Shown here in pieces: positions 23,362 through 32,462 of a stretch of DNA of 64,000 nt. Position 1 is the first letter of the stretch. Every line of letters starts with the position of its first letter. The notes under the pieces are model-generated. The model made no database searches. It was not told the origin of the DNA and saw nothing but the letters and a program-made list of their open reading frames with translations. The translations under genes were made by a program, and so were the position numbers. This DNA comes from JAPOVO01 sp026708165. Lineage in GTDB: Bacteria > Chloroflexota > UBA11872 > VXNJ01. The DNA lies in assembly GCA_965208775.1 (NCBI GenBank), contig OZ242360.1, forward strand, positions 2,542,001-2,606,000, given 5' to 3'.

Positions 23362-23898
23362 GTGAGGGAGATCGTGGACGACGTAACTAATCGCCAATTG
23401 GAGCATAACGTCTGGCAAGAAATGCGCCATGCGGCGAGGTATTCCAGGTATTACTATGAGTTGTCGAATAGAGAGCGGCGTAAGCATCGGATCACTCGGT
23501 ACGTCTTGCTGGGGGCAATGATCCTCGGAGCGGTTGCGCTGTCTGGACACATCCCCACGCCGTGGTCTCAATTTGTTCAACTGGCTGCGGCAGTATTGGC
23601 AATCGGGACAACGGCTTGGGATTTCATGTCAGGTTACGCAAACCGGGCTGCAATCCTCCATTCAATCAGCGTAGATTGCATGAGGGTCGAACACGATCTC
23701 GATACACTATGGACTGCCGTTAGGGCAGAGCGCATTGACTTCGAGGGCGCAGAGGAAAAACGAGAAGCGCTCGGCAGAAAATTGCTTGAAATTACGGCCC
23801 AATCTTCGTTTGCCGAGGTCACGGAAGACCGTGAGCTCAACAATAAATGCCTGGATGAAGCTGACGAAGTGCTGGATGCGCGATATGCCATCAGCTAA
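23362..23898 (+). CDS. SLATT-like two-transmembrane protein
   Basis: The 178-residue protein has an amphipathic N-terminal helix (QLEHNVWQEMRHAARYSRYY), two close hydrophobic helices (YVLLGAMILGAVALSGHI and FVQLAAAVLAIGTTAWDFM) and a long cytosolic helical tail (AILHSISVDCMRVEHDLDTL, AEEKREALGRKLLEITAQSS). This is the SLATT layout: a pore-forming effector predicted to depolarise the membrane when nucleotide-type signalling defence is triggered. Specific family membership is inferred from architecture only. Its 3' end overlaps the next small gene. Confidence 0.6.
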   Translation: MREIVDDVTNRQLEHNVWQEMRHAARYSRYYYELSNRERRKHRITRYVLLGAMILGAVALSGHIPTPWSQFVQLAAAVLAIGTTAWDFMSGYANRAAILHSISVDCMRVEHDLDTLWTAVRAERIDFEGAEEKREALGRKLLEITAQSSFAEVTEDRELNNKCLDEADEVLDARYAIS

Positions 23899-24025
23899 GA
23901 AGGGCAATCGGAAAAGAGTCAAGTTGGGCAATGGTGTCCCGCCGGTTCCACGTGGGAAGCCATCCCCACCACCTCCGAAGCCGGCCCCCAAAAAGCCTAA
24001 AGGCGGATCGTCCAAGAAAACGTAA
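23885..24025 (+). CDS. small basic Lys/Pro-rich protein
   Basis: An ATG inside the last codons of the SLATT-like gene opens a 46-codon frame in another phase: MPSAKKGNRKRVKLGNGVPP, VPRGKPSPPPPKPAPKKPKG, GSSKKT. It is strongly basic with Pro/Lys repeats, like an unstructured nucleic-acid- or membrane-binding tail. The 14-base overlap suggests coupling. It could be a separate peptide or a former C-terminal extension of the SLATT-like protein shifted in frame. Confidence 0.5.
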   Translation: MPSAKKGNRKRVKLGNGVPPVPRGKPSPPPPKPAPKKPKGGSSKKT

Positions 24026-24090
24026 GGGGCTTTTAACTCTCCACAAATTGTGCAGTGATAGCCCGTAGCGGCAAGATGGGAGGTTCAGTT

Positions 24091-24405
24091 GTGACAGAAG
24101 ATCAACGTAGCAATAGTCGCTTGGTGAAGCGTATACCCGGCGACATTTATAATCCCTCTAACCACGCCATTGGCGTTGCTATAGCGCAGGTCCTTAAGGC
24201 CCTCTCTCAAGACCCCGGAATTCTAAACTCTGTCGCCGTGACACTTCGTGAATACGCGGACTCGCCGCTAGCAAGCCCCCGAATCGAAGATGCGTCTTCC
24301 CACGCCATATGGGTTATTGAGCAATCAAAGGAGATTTGCCTGACTGTTGCCGAGAACGTTGAACACGTTTCCACGCCCTTAGAACGTAGACGCGCCCGTC
24401 AATAG
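24091..24405 (+). CDS. hypothetical protein, 104 aa
   Basis: GGGAGG lies 7 bases before a GTG at 24091, which I prefer over the upstream ATG at 24055. The helical product (SRLVKRIPGDIYNPSNHAIG, VAIAQVLKALSQDPGILNSV) has a C-terminal helix AIWVIEQSKEICLTVAENVE. No family is recognised. It is the last member of the plus-strand cluster that starts at 22367. Confidence 0.5.
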   Translation: MTEDQRSNSRLVKRIPGDIYNPSNHAIGVAIAQVLKALSQDPGILNSVAVTLREYADSPLASPRIEDASSHAIWVIEQSKEICLTVAENVEHVSTPLERRRARQ

Positions 24406-24411
24406 TAATTT

Positions 24412-24921
24412 CTCAGGCTTTTGCCTTAACCGGATCTAGAGACTCATTTGCCGCCGCCATGCAGCCCCGGAGTAGGCTCCGCTAACCTGATTAGGCGAGG
24501 GGAGTTGTCTACTTGGACTCCTCCGTAGTAAACGCGCGGTGCCATCCAATCTTCGCCTTCAATTCCCTATCGATCACAGCCTGAGAGGGGTGGAACTTGC
24601 CCACGAAGTCGGGAGCCGCGAAGTGCGATCGGTGAACGAGTTCGCGGGATGTTTTGGTGGCAGCGTGGGCGATTCCGATGCGCGCAAGGGGTTGCGAGGC
24701 CGGTCAATCGGCAGACCGAGGCCGGTTGTGCCCTAGGCCGACACTGTCTCTGACTTGGGCCGGAGCCGGGCCGTTGCCCTGCACTTCCGAGAGAGGGTCC
24801 AGGCGGCCGGTCGGACACCGGGCCACGGAAGGGTGCTGGACCCGGGCGGGAAAGCTCACCCCGACAGGAGCCGCTCGATAGCGCCTTTGTCATCGGAGGC
24901 GGGACGCCGATGCGGGCCGTT
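24412..24921. other. gap between convergent clusters, with a possible remnant on the minus strand
   Basis: Most of this stretch shows only high-GC shadow frames. One minus-strand frame ending in TAG at 24509-24511 reads SRELVHRSHFAAPDFVGKFH, PSQAVIDRELKAKIGWHRAF, TTEESK over about 60 codons. It looks protein-like but lacks a start codon and any family I recognise, so it is listed only as a possible remnant. Confidence 0.3.
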
Positions 24922-26631
24922 TCAGTTGCTCGGTCCGGTTGCCTCCGACAGGAACTCACCAAGAACCTCATTGACGAGCTCCTTGGCCTCATCCCTTTCA
25001 TTGACGGACCAGAGACCTGCGATGCGCCCATCGTGGACGATCTCTTTGGCAATGCGCCTGCTAGCTTCAACGACTCCGGCCTCGATGTCCTCCGGGGCGC
25101 CGTTCTCACCGTCGGAGGCATGGTCTTGCCCGAGTTGCTCAAGAGCCGCCAGGCTCAAGAACGCCCACATGGGATCATCCGAGTTACCGCACGCGTCCAC
25201 GGCATCCACGAAGCGGCGGATAGCGGTGCGGCGATCGTCGAGCAGGTCGGCCACCTCGGCATAGACGATTTCGCAGTTTCTGAAGTAAGTAGACCGGATC
25301 AGGGTGACCGCGGCGGCGAGTCCGTCCAAGACGGTCAGCAGTTGCGCGGCGCGGTCGCGCAGCTGGATTTTGGTCTCGCCAAACTGATCGGGGATGCCCA
25401 GCCCCGTGGCTCGGGCGGCGGCTTCCAAGCGGGTGAGGAGGCGTGACCTACCGGCCACCTGCCAGCGAGCCGAGGCTGGGTCGTGGACGATCCAGGTCTC
25501 GTCGTCACTCAAGGGTTCGATCGTCTCCACCGGAATACCGCCGAGGCGGGCCCTGCTCCCTTGGTTCTTCACCCAATCGTTCCAACTTGCCAGGACGATG
25601 CCGGCTTCCACGGAGGCGTCAAGTCGAGAGCCGAGCTTGCGGGCGCGCCACTTCTGGTAGAGGGAGAAGTTGACATAGGGACGACCGTTGAAGTTGCGGC
25701 GTCTGCCGCGATAGGAGAGGACGCGGTCGCGTGCGGCCTGGAGGGCGTCAAACCAGGAGGCGTCGTCGATCGGCGAGGCTTCTCCGTGGTCGTCGGTTCG
25801 GACGACGTGCTCCCAGCCGAGCTGGTGCAAGTCTGCGGAGTCGCGCCGAGACCAGCCGCCGTCGGGAAGGATGACACCCAGTTCGGCCAGTTCGAGGGCG
25901 GTGATGTCGATCCAACGGCCCTCGAGCAGCGGCGCTGAGCGGAGGAAGTAATGCGGCGAGTCGCGGAGCGAGACCCGCTTGCCCGCCTCGATTAGTCCGG
26001 ACCTTACGAGGCGTCTGATCTCGCGTTCGACCCGGCGGGATTTCCTTACCGAGCAATCGTATGAAATCTCTTCCTCGCCATTGTTCTCAAGTTCCTGGTT
26101 TATCCACCTATCGATAGTCCCTGCGTCGTGGAAGTCGGTCCAGGACTCGACGTAGTGAGGGAGGGCGGCCTCGACCGCGGCGGCCGTCTCGGCATCAAGC
26201 GGGTAGGGCATGTCGAAACACGCCGTGACCCACGTCTGCTCGGCGTCCTGCCGGCGAAGCACATCGAGCACGATACCGCGAAATTCGGAAAACAGGAGCG
26301 GGGTGGCGGCATCGGCGCGAGCGATCTCAGCGCAGATGCGATAGTTCATCTGAAAGTGGATGTCCCAGAGGAAGACTACGTCGCGACAATACTGCCGGAC
26401 AAACTTATTGATCGTTGGGTCAGGCTGTTTCTTAGTTATCTTGTAAGCGGCGTTTCGCGCCGTCTGGATCATCCTGTGGCGTGGCAAACTGGTCCAGTCA
26501 GAAGCTTTGAGGATCCGCAGATATTCGACCATAGACGGCACTCGCCAGATCTTGATGAGTTCACGAATGACCATCTCGGTCGGGACCAGATCTTCACAGA
26601 GGTCTTCGAGTCGTCTGGCTCTTGACTTCAA
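24922..26631 (-). CDS. hypothetical protein, 569 aa, with a winged-helix-like middle
   Basis: Family not recognised. The TTG start overlaps the TGA of the zinc-protein gene upstream, so it is translationally coupled in the ParB-methyltransferase operon. The N-terminal third is helical (PSMVEYLRILKASDWTSLPR, VVFLWDIHFQMNYRICAEIA). Residues around 190-240 look like a winged helix (VERQ-type REIRRLVRSGLIEAGKRVSL). A Trp-rich region follows (ARWQVAGRSRLLTRLEAAAR) and then a long helical C-terminus. The full, clean length argues for an expressed gene. Its position after a phage-type methyltransferase and a zinc protein suggests a mobile-element or phage origin. Confidence 0.65.
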   Translation of the reverse strand: MKSRARRLEDLCEDLVPTEMVIRELIKIWRVPSMVEYLRILKASDWTSLPRHRMIQTARNAAYKITKKQPDPTINKFVRQYCRDVVFLWDIHFQMNYRICAEIARADAATPLLFSEFRGIVLDVLRRQDAEQTWVTACFDMPYPLDAETAAAVEAALPHYVESWTDFHDAGTIDRWINQELENNGEEEISYDCSVRKSRRVEREIRRLVRSGLIEAGKRVSLRDSPHYFLRSAPLLEGRWIDITALELAELGVILPDGGWSRRDSADLHQLGWEHVVRTDDHGEASPIDDASWFDALQAARDRVLSYRGRRRNFNGRPYVNFSLYQKWRARKLGSRLDASVEAGIVLASWNDWVKNQGSRARLGGIPVETIEPLSDDETWIVHDPASARWQVAGRSRLLTRLEAAARATGLGIPDQFGETKIQLRDRAAQLLTVLDGLAAAVTLIRSTYFRNCEIVYAEVADLLDDRRTAIRRFVDAVDACGNSDDPMWAFLSLAALEQLGQDHASDGENGAPEDIEAGVVEASRRIAKEIVHDGRIAGLWSVNERDEAKELVNEVLGEFLSEATGPSN

Positions 26632-27095
26632 TTTAGAGACGCGTCCTTGGGGCCGTCGACCTCGGCCGGATCGATATCGAAGGGAGAGGCGAGGTCCGGC
26701 GAGCGCGCGCCCATGGCAGCCCTGATGTCGGCGAAGCCCTGTTCGAATTGGCCCTTGTCGTGGAGTTTCAACAAGACTTCACCGACACGCGCAATGGCAT
26801 AGCAACGGGTGGTGGAAGTCTCCATGCCGAGGAGATCGAAGGCGGCGATTTCGACGAAGCGGCGTAGGCCCTCGATCGAATCGAGATTCTCGGGGAGGTT
26901 GAAGGCGCCCTCGATGGTCTTCTCGCGGCGGCGGCGTAGCCCGCCGAGGCGCCTCGCTTTGGCCGCGTCCTGCTTGTGATCGGGGTGGTGCCAGAAGCAA
27001 AAGTCCTCGTCGCGCATGGGATTGGCGCGGCAAGGCAAGCCGTCCTCCTTGACGTGGGTGCAGCGGGGTCCACGGGGGTTAGGTCCTAAGAACAT
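26628..27095 (-). CDS. small zinc-binding protein (C...C...HHPDH type), 155 aa
   Basis: The ATG at 27095 (MFLGPNPRGPRCTHVKEDGL) is preceded by AAGGAG at 7 bases and overlaps the methyltransferase end, so I prefer it over the GTG further upstream. The N-terminus has a compact zinc-finger pattern: RCTHVKEDGLPCRANPM, then DFCFWHHPDHK, typical of small proteins found with phage-type methyltransferases and terminases. A basic RRLGGLRRRREKTIEG segment and a helical C-terminus resembling small terminase-like proteins follow. The exact role is unknown. Confidence 0.7.
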   Translation of the reverse strand: MFLGPNPRGPRCTHVKEDGLPCRANPMRDEDFCFWHHPDHKQDAAKARRLGGLRRRREKTIEGAFNLPENLDSIEGLRRFVEIAAFDLLGMETSTTRCYAIARVGEVLLKLHDKGQFEQGFADIRAAMGARSPDLASPFDIDPAEVDGPKDASLN

Positions 27096-28384
27096 TTGGC
27101 AACTCCTTGTTTCTCGAATTGATTTGCGTCGTTCTGCAGGGAAGCCGTATCGCCCGTAAACGCCTCCCACCGCCGGACCGCCACGTCCACGTAAGCCGGT
27201 TCCTGCTCGATCGCGTAGCAGATGCGGCCCGTGCGCTCGGCCGCGATGATCTGGGTGCCCGACCCTGAGAACGGCTCATAGACGATGTCTCCCGGCTCCG
27301 TGTGGTACTCGATCGGGCGGATGAATAACTCCACCGGCTTCTGTGTCGGGTGGACCCCGAAGCTCTCGAAACGCTGGTCGACGTTCCAGATGGTCGAGAC
27401 ATTGCTGGGAGGCTTACGCTTGGGCATCTTGCCCTCCACCCACCCGACAAAGCACGGCTCGTGTCTCCAGAGATAGAAAGAGTGGGTCAGGACGCCCCGG
27501 GCCTTACACCAGATGATCTGCTGATGGACAAGAAGCCCGGCCTTGATCCAGGCCTCCTCGACCAGCGCCTGCCTGCGATGGGCATGCCATTGATAGACAG
27601 CGGAGTGAGACGCGAGGTGCGCCAATCCTGCAGAGAGAAACTTGAAGTAGAACTCCACCGACGACTCGGGATCGTGGTAGTCGTCCCAGTGCTTATCTCG
27701 GTTCGGATCGCCTTTGTTCGACCTGCTGGCGGGGTGACTTCCGCCCCGATAATCGACGAGATACGGCGGGTCCGTCGCCATGAGTGAGGCCCGCTCGTCT
27801 CCGAACAGGCGGCCCACGTCGGCCAAGTCGGTCGAATCGCCGCAGAGCAAGCGATGGTCGCCCAATTTCCATATGTCGCCGGGTTGCGCCACAGTGTCCG
27901 CCTTTGCGGCGGCCAGGGCGGCCTCTGGATCGAAGTGCTCGATGCGCTCGCGCTTGTCCTGGGCGTCCAGCGACCTGAGCAGCTTCGCAACCTCGTCATC
28001 GTCGAAGCCGGAGAGCGAGACGTCGATATCGGGAGTAGCGTCCAGCTCCGACAACAGTCGGGCAAGCAGTTCCTCGTCCCACGAGCCGGAAATCTTGTTG
28101 AGGGCCAGATTCAACAACCGGGCCTGCTCGGCCGACAAGTCCACAAAGATCACCGGCACGGAGGCGAGACCGAGACGACGGGCCGCGAGTAATCGCTGGT
28201 GACCTCCGATGACCGTCTTGTCCTCGCGGCGTGCGATGACCGGATCGACGAACCCGAACCTGCGCATTGATCGAGTCAAAGAGTCCAGCTCCGAGTCTGA
28301 TATGCGCCTGGGGTTGGCGGGATCCGGGCGCAGGTCGTCGATGGGCATGTGGACAACGGAAAGCTTGCGGTCAGTGGTCGACAT
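27086..28384 (-). CDS. ParB-N domain DNA methyltransferase (beta-class, N6-A or N4-C)
   Basis: Residues 14-82 are a ParB/Srx-like domain (LRPDPANPRRISDSELDSLT, VIGGHQRLLAARRLGLASVP, with GGHQR). Residues 170-405 form a DNA methylase with motif IV ATDPPYLVDY (DPPY at 205-208), then HPTQKP (345-350) and motif I EPFSGSGT (371-377), the beta-class order. Such ParB-methyltransferases are typical of phages and prophage-like elements and modify DNA, often without a cognate nuclease. It is the first gene of the operon with the zinc protein and the 569-residue protein. The protein looks intact. Confidence 0.88.
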   Translation of the reverse strand: MSTTDRKLSVVHMPIDDLRPDPANPRRISDSELDSLTRSMRRFGFVDPVIARREDKTVIGGHQRLLAARRLGLASVPVIFVDLSAEQARLLNLALNKISGSWDEELLARLLSELDATPDIDVSLSGFDDDEVAKLLRSLDAQDKRERIEHFDPEAALAAAKADTVAQPGDIWKLGDHRLLCGDSTDLADVGRLFGDERASLMATDPPYLVDYRGGSHPASRSNKGDPNRDKHWDDYHDPESSVEFYFKFLSAGLAHLASHSAVYQWHAHRRQALVEEAWIKAGLLVHQQIIWCKARGVLTHSFYLWRHEPCFVGWVEGKMPKRKPPSNVSTIWNVDQRFESFGVHPTQKPVELFIRPIEYHTEPGDIVYEPFSGSGTQIIAAERTGRICYAIEQEPAYVDVAVRRWEAFTGDTASLQNDANQFEKQGVAKCS

Positions 28385-29266
28385 TTTGAATCTCCTCTAG
28401 TTGGTAGCCAGAGCGTCGAACGAAATGTACGAGGTCGATGTGGCAATGATAGAGCAACTTCGTGTCACTCGCTGCGTAAAAGATGTCGTATTGCGGTACC
28501 GAGATGCTATTTTGAGTCCTCAGGTGGGGACCACATGCCGCTCGCCGGATCTTCGCAATGGACTTCCCCCGCACGGCTGATTCCGATGCGTGATTCTGGG
28601 AGGGGTCGCTACCAAGGCAGTGCCAGGCTAGATCGAACCTGTCGACACAAGTTTGACGGCCGCGTCCCGGGGAGTCGTGATGGACGGTTACTGGCGGCCG
28701 CCGTGCCCGCGTAGAACATGCCGCGAACCGTCTTGTCAACTTGGTAGGGCAGAATCGGCGTCAAGAAGGGGAAACGACATCAGCCGACCGTTAAGAATCA
28801 GTCTGGCGATGAGACTCTCAAGGGGCGGGATGAGCTCAGCTGATCATGTATTGTTCGCCTGGTGGGTTGTTGTGCCATTGTTGAAACAGAATCGCTCCGG
28901 CGAGGACTGCGGCAGTCAGCGAGTCAATGTCAAGGCTTCAAACGTTGGCCGCAGAGCGGGTCGGTTGCTCCGTCAGTAGCGCAAGAACCGCAAGCCACAG
29001 ATCAGGTTTACAGCTGTCGGCTGTGGATCGATCGCAGTTGCTCAAGCGCGACGTACGCACGCTGCTTGGAGAGGCCGGGCACCCCCGGTGTGCTCCATGT
29101 GCTGAGCGTTACGTGTGGGGTTGACAAATCTTGGTAAACCGGCTGTTTCGGAATCCAGATATCGAGGATGACGGCGGGCGGCGTCCGGCTGCCGAGCCGA
29201 CCGTTTCACCGGCGGAGTGCAACGGGTGCGGTGCAACGTCCTTGCGAAGTCGGAAAGTAGCCTCAA
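28385..29266. other. gap upstream of the ParB-methyltransferase operon
   Basis: No gene is clearly supported in these 880 bases. On the minus strand directly before the methyltransferase, one frame reads PQYDIFYAASDTKLLYHCHI then DLVHFVRRSGYQLEEIQNVD. This looks protein-like over 40 residues but has no credible start or family. The promoters of the operon must lie here. Confidence 0.35.
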
Positions 29267-29932
29267 TCACATCAGCGCGACGCGGTAAGAAGACAGGATC
29301 TCCTCCACGTAGAGGCGTCCCGCGCCGGAATCGAGATTGCGGTCTGCCGCCGGCACCGGCAGACCGTCGGTGACCTCCTTGAAGCAGCCGTCGGGGCAGC
29401 GGTCCGCAAAAAAGACATATGCGAAACCGTCCGGCTCCCGATGGGATCGCCACGTCAGGCCGGCCGCCGACGGAGCCCACGTGCGGATGGCCGAAGACCA
29501 GCGTCGTGTCATGGCGTAGTCGGCGGCGGGCGCGGTCGTCAGCCAGGAGTCTTGTCCCAGCGCGGCCAAATCCACGCCCGACCGGAGACTGACGAGTTCG
29601 AGCTCCAGAGTCGTCGCGAGACAGCTGATTCGCAGATCCGAAAGTCTGATGCTTGGAAGCAGGCGTGCACCGTAGTCGTCGAACGGGAGGTCACGGAGCA
29701 AGACCTCTGCGACGGCCGTCGGATCGCTGTCGGCCGCGTAGAGAAATGCGTACTCATCGCCGGGCGTCGAATCGAACCGGCCACCTTGCAGATCGCTTCG
29801 AGCCACCGTCGGATTGAAGTCGACGACGTCGAAGGCGGCGCTATGGATGCGGGTAAGCCTGGTACCCGCCGGCAGAACGTAGAGGTGTGGGACTCCCCGA
29901 TAGCGCGGCGGGGGAGCCTGATACGGCGGCAA
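29267..29932 (-). CDS. RES-domain toxin (NAD+-degrading family)
   Basis: The 221-residue protein has the RES layout: LTRIHSAAFDVVDFNP (conserved Arg), then QGGRFDSTPGDEYAFLYAAD with the R-F..... YA segment, AVAEVLLRD (conserved Glu), and a C-terminal part with a conserved Ser/Asn region. RES toxins of RES-Xre modules deplete NAD+. It follows the Xre/MbcA-type antitoxin gene by 6 bases, antitoxin first as usual. Length fits the family. Confidence 0.82.
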   Translation of the reverse strand: MPPYQAPPPRYRGVPHLYVLPAGTRLTRIHSAAFDVVDFNPTVARSDLQGGRFDSTPGDEYAFLYAADSDPTAVAEVLLRDLPFDDYGARLLPSIRLSDLRISCLATTLELELVSLRSGVDLAALGQDSWLTTAPAADYAMTRRWSSAIRTWAPSAAGLTWRSHREPDGFAYVFFADRCPDGCFKEVTDGLPVPAADRNLDSGAGRLYVEEILSSYRVALM

Positions 29933-29938
29933 GCCCGC

Positions 29939-30655
29939 TTACCCGACCGGTTCGACGACGGCCTCGGCGACGTTGACGAGGTCGTCCGCACGGCCGGTCC
30001 CGACTAGGTCGACGGGGCGGGCATTGAGGCGCGCGTGCCGGGATACCCACCAGGATGCTACGCCCCAGGGATCGCTCACAGCTGAGAGACGTTGGTTGAC
30101 CGCCCGCACCTCGGGAAAGGTGTTACGTCGTTCGGGGTCGAACTGGAACGCGGGGTATACGAACCCCCGGCCGGACAGCAGACCGAGCAGCCAGGAACGT
30201 TCGCGATACTGCCTGACTTTCTCTCGATTCGTGCGTTTGGCGCCCAGCGCTACGGCAGCTTCCCTCGACTCGAGCATGGGCTCGCGCCAAATCGTCTGGA
30301 TGGCCTCGCCTTGGGTCATCGCCTGGTTCATGGTGGTAAGTCCGGTCTCGTGGAGCACGCGATGGGGCTCTCCCCCGATTTGCCGGGCGAGGTCGGTTCG
30401 CAGTGCGACCAGCGTCAGCCAGCTGCGGAGCTGGGACTCGTGGCCCTCCAAGGCCTGGTGGCGTGCGGCGAGCGAGGCCGCGGCATCGAGCAGGTCGGGG
30501 TCGCGTAGCGGCAGTTGACCTATGAGTCGCAGCAGCAGTGCGCCGGCGTCGCAATCTCGGCGTGAGACGAAGAACAGGAGCGCTTCCTCGAGCTCCTGAT
30601 CGTCAAACTCCTGCTCCAGCTCCAGGATTCGTCTGTCCAGTTCGCGCTGACTCAC
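29939..30655 (-). CDS. Xre/MbcA/ParS-type antitoxin of the RES module
   Basis: The C-terminal third has the DUF2384-like toxin-binding motif: SGRGFVYPAFQFDPERRNTF, VRAVNQRLSAVSDPWGVASW, WVSRHARLNARPVDLVGTGR, as in antitoxins of RES toxins. The N-terminal part is helical. An unusual 130-residue N-terminal extension (LELEQEFDDQELEEALLFFV, LRDPDLLDAAASLAARHQAL) precedes the HTH-like block ALGAKRTNREKVRQYRERSW. It is expected to neutralise the RES protein and repress its own promoter. Confidence 0.78.
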   Translation of the reverse strand: MSQRELDRRILELEQEFDDQELEEALLFFVSRRDCDAGALLLRLIGQLPLRDPDLLDAAASLAARHQALEGHESQLRSWLTLVALRTDLARQIGGEPHRVLHETGLTTMNQAMTQGEAIQTIWREPMLESREAAVALGAKRTNREKVRQYRERSWLLGLLSGRGFVYPAFQFDPERRNTFPEVRAVNQRLSAVSDPWGVASWWVSRHARLNARPVDLVGTGRADDLVNVAEAVVEPVG

Positions 30656-31596
30656 GATGACATCCCCTGCACTGACAGTGGCACAGCAATCTTATCATCG
30701 TCACGATTGTCAACCCCATCAAGTTGTCATCAATCGATTGGAGTGATCCAAGGGGCAATTGGCGCGGCGTCTCGTGTGGTCGAGCCGAGTCATCGAGACG
30801 GTCTCAGAAGTACTGGTCCAGCTAGCCATAAACGCTTGTTTGGAGGCTAGCAAATCATTTGCCAACACTACCCTCAGTAGCAATAGGGATTTGGTAGTAA
30901 ATGTTAGTCAGGATCGGACGAGAATCGGGCCAGATCTAGCGCCGTTCTGCCGGCAGGGGAGGCGCACAAGCGTCGTCAGATCCGGGCAAGGAGAATCATG
31001 ACATGCGTGCTGTGCCACGCGTGTCGTCGACACTGGCCGTAGACCAACACGAGTTCGACCAGGCTCGCGACCTCGCCCCCTGGCGCGACGGGTGCGAACC
31101 GAGCAGCAGAGAGGGCGTCGGCCGCAGCGAGACTCCGGACGCGGAGCGGCACCCCTCTATGTGCAAGTTAACTATTGAACGACCCCCCGCCAGGGAGCCA
31201 TGGGACCCAGTCTAACTGCCCTGCTCAGGCAGCCAACTCGACATAATCCCAAACAGGACTCTTGCGGAGAGGGTGGGAAGCAATCGAGCGACGCGGTCAC
31301 ATGCGCTCATGACTCATTTACAGAGGGGAGTCGGCGACTTCTTCTATTGTGAGATTAGGACAGTTGCCATCAACACAATCGAAATGCCGATGAAAATGCC
31401 TGTGCTCGCAGACGCTAGCTTCAATGCAAGCTTGTCATGCTGCTGCCTCCTTGCACTTTCTCAAAGCGACGCTGCTCTGAGAACAACACATGCACATCAT
31501 ATCATCAAAATCAATGCTCGAAATGTCCGCCAGAGCGATGCTTGACTGCGTGAGGGAATGACACATTCAACTAGATACGAGGATCATGTTGTGTAA
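30656..31596. other. non-coding region holding the left copy of a long direct repeat
   Basis: No gene is supported between the antitoxin start and the DUF6932 gene. The interval from about 30840 to 31105 is a diverged copy of 32700-32990. The remainder (31110-31596) has no structure that I can see beyond AT-richer patches near 31380 and 31500. Confidence 0.5.
30840..31105. repeat. long direct repeat, left copy
   Basis: Several blocks align in order with the right copy at 32700-32990: CTAGCAA..., TTTGGTAGT, the GATCGGACGAGA.TCGG block, a 28-bp identical core at 30940-30967, then CCGGGC.AGGRGA and a GACGGGTGCG-like end block. The core contains the palindrome CTGCCGGCAG and short GCGCC/GGCGC arms. 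The two cores lie 1866 bases apart and bracket the DUF6932-XRE module. The pair could be attachment sites or a duplicated regulatory segment. Confidence 0.65.
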
Positions 31597-32037
31597 GTGA
31601 CTCCCGGCTTCGAAGCGAACGGCCCCCTACCTGCCGGAGTCCACTGGGCCACGTGGGACGATCTGGTCGACAGAATCGGGACGAATCCCTGGAGAGAGCA
31701 CCTATTGACCGGCTTCCGAGCAGCGCTGGAGGAAATGAAGGCAGCCGGCTGGGGGACGGTGTACCTCGACGGCAGCATCGTAGCTAGCAAGGACCTACCG
31801 AACGACTACGACGATTGCTGGCAAGAGGTTGGCGTCAATCCGGAGATTCTCGATCCCGTACTCCTGACCTTCGCCCCCGGGAGAGCTACGCAGAAATCCA
31901 AGTGCCGGGGCGAGTTGTTTCCCGCGTCGATCACCGCCGACCGGGAGAGACTGTCATTCCTAGATTTCTTCCAGACGGACAAGGACACCGGTCAGGCAAG
32001 AGGATTCGTGGCGATCGACCTGGGAGGACCGAGGTGA
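31597..32037 (+). CDS. DUF6932 family protein
   Basis: The GTG-started 146-residue product carries the DUF6932 pattern: LPAGVHWATWDDLVDRIG, TNPWREHLLTGFRAALEEMK, TVYLDGSIVASKDLPNDYDD, CWQEVGV and KCRGELFPASI, ending FLDFFQTDKDTGQARGFVAI. These proteins occur with an XRE-type partner in a toxin-antitoxin-like arrangement, as here with a GTGA overlap. The YLDGS...DYD.CW block resembles a minimal nucleotidyltransferase active site, which is inference. Confidence 0.75.
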   Translation: MTPGFEANGPLPAGVHWATWDDLVDRIGTNPWREHLLTGFRAALEEMKAAGWGTVYLDGSIVASKDLPNDYDDCWQEVGVNPEILDPVLLTFAPGRATQKSKCRGELFPASITADRERLSFLDFFQTDKDTGQARGFVAIDLGGPR

Positions 32038-32462
32038 TCAAGAACGAGCGTCAATACAGGCTCACCAAAGCACAGGCCGCGCGATTTGCGAAGACTCTGA
32101 AGGGACTCGAACAAGGTCCCAGCGGAGTTGACGTAGTGCATCCCCGGATCGTGCAAGCTCAGCAGGATGCGGTCAGTAGCCAGCTGGCGGATCTCGAGCG
32201 AGAGTTGCGCGAGTCTGAAACGTCAAAGGAGGGTGGATTCACGCCTGATGAGCTAAACGTCGTAGACGAGTTGGCAACGGTTCTGATCAAGGCGCGGATC
32301 GCTCGGGGATTGACTCAGAAGGAACTGGCGGAGCGGATCGGAGTCAAGGCACAGCAGATTCAGCGCTACGAGGCGACCGACTATAAAACTGCCAGCCTTG
32401 CTCGAATGAAAGAGGTCGCGAGCGTGCTGGGAGCGAGCAACCAAGAGGCCTCGACCGGATGA
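32034..32462 (+). CDS. XRE-type HTH protein paired with DUF6932
   Basis: I chose the GTG at 32034, which overlaps the previous stop, because the protein then begins IKNERQYRLTKAQAARFAKT, a common opening of these partners. The C-terminal half is an XRE helix-turn-helix: LIKARIARGLTQKELAERIG, VKAQQIQRYEATDYKTASLA, RMKEVASVLG. It is expected to bind and silence the module promoter and to counteract the DUF6932 protein. The product is 142 residues. Confidence 0.82.
   Translation: MIKNERQYRLTKAQAARFAKTLKGLEQGPSGVDVVHPRIVQAQQDAVSSQLADLERELRESETSKEGGFTPDELNVVDELATVLIKARIARGLTQKELAERIGVKAQQIQRYEATDYKTASLARMKEVASVLGASNQEASTG

Noticed and set aside
24567..25142. 191-codon minus-strand ORF antisense to the end of the 569-residue gene
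   Set aside because: It overlaps a well-supported gene, has Ser/Pro/Arg-rich composition and no family-like segment; a shadow frame.
29541..30007. Plus-strand ORFs opposite the RES and Xre genes
   Set aside because: They are antisense to two clear toxin-antitoxin genes and have no independent support.
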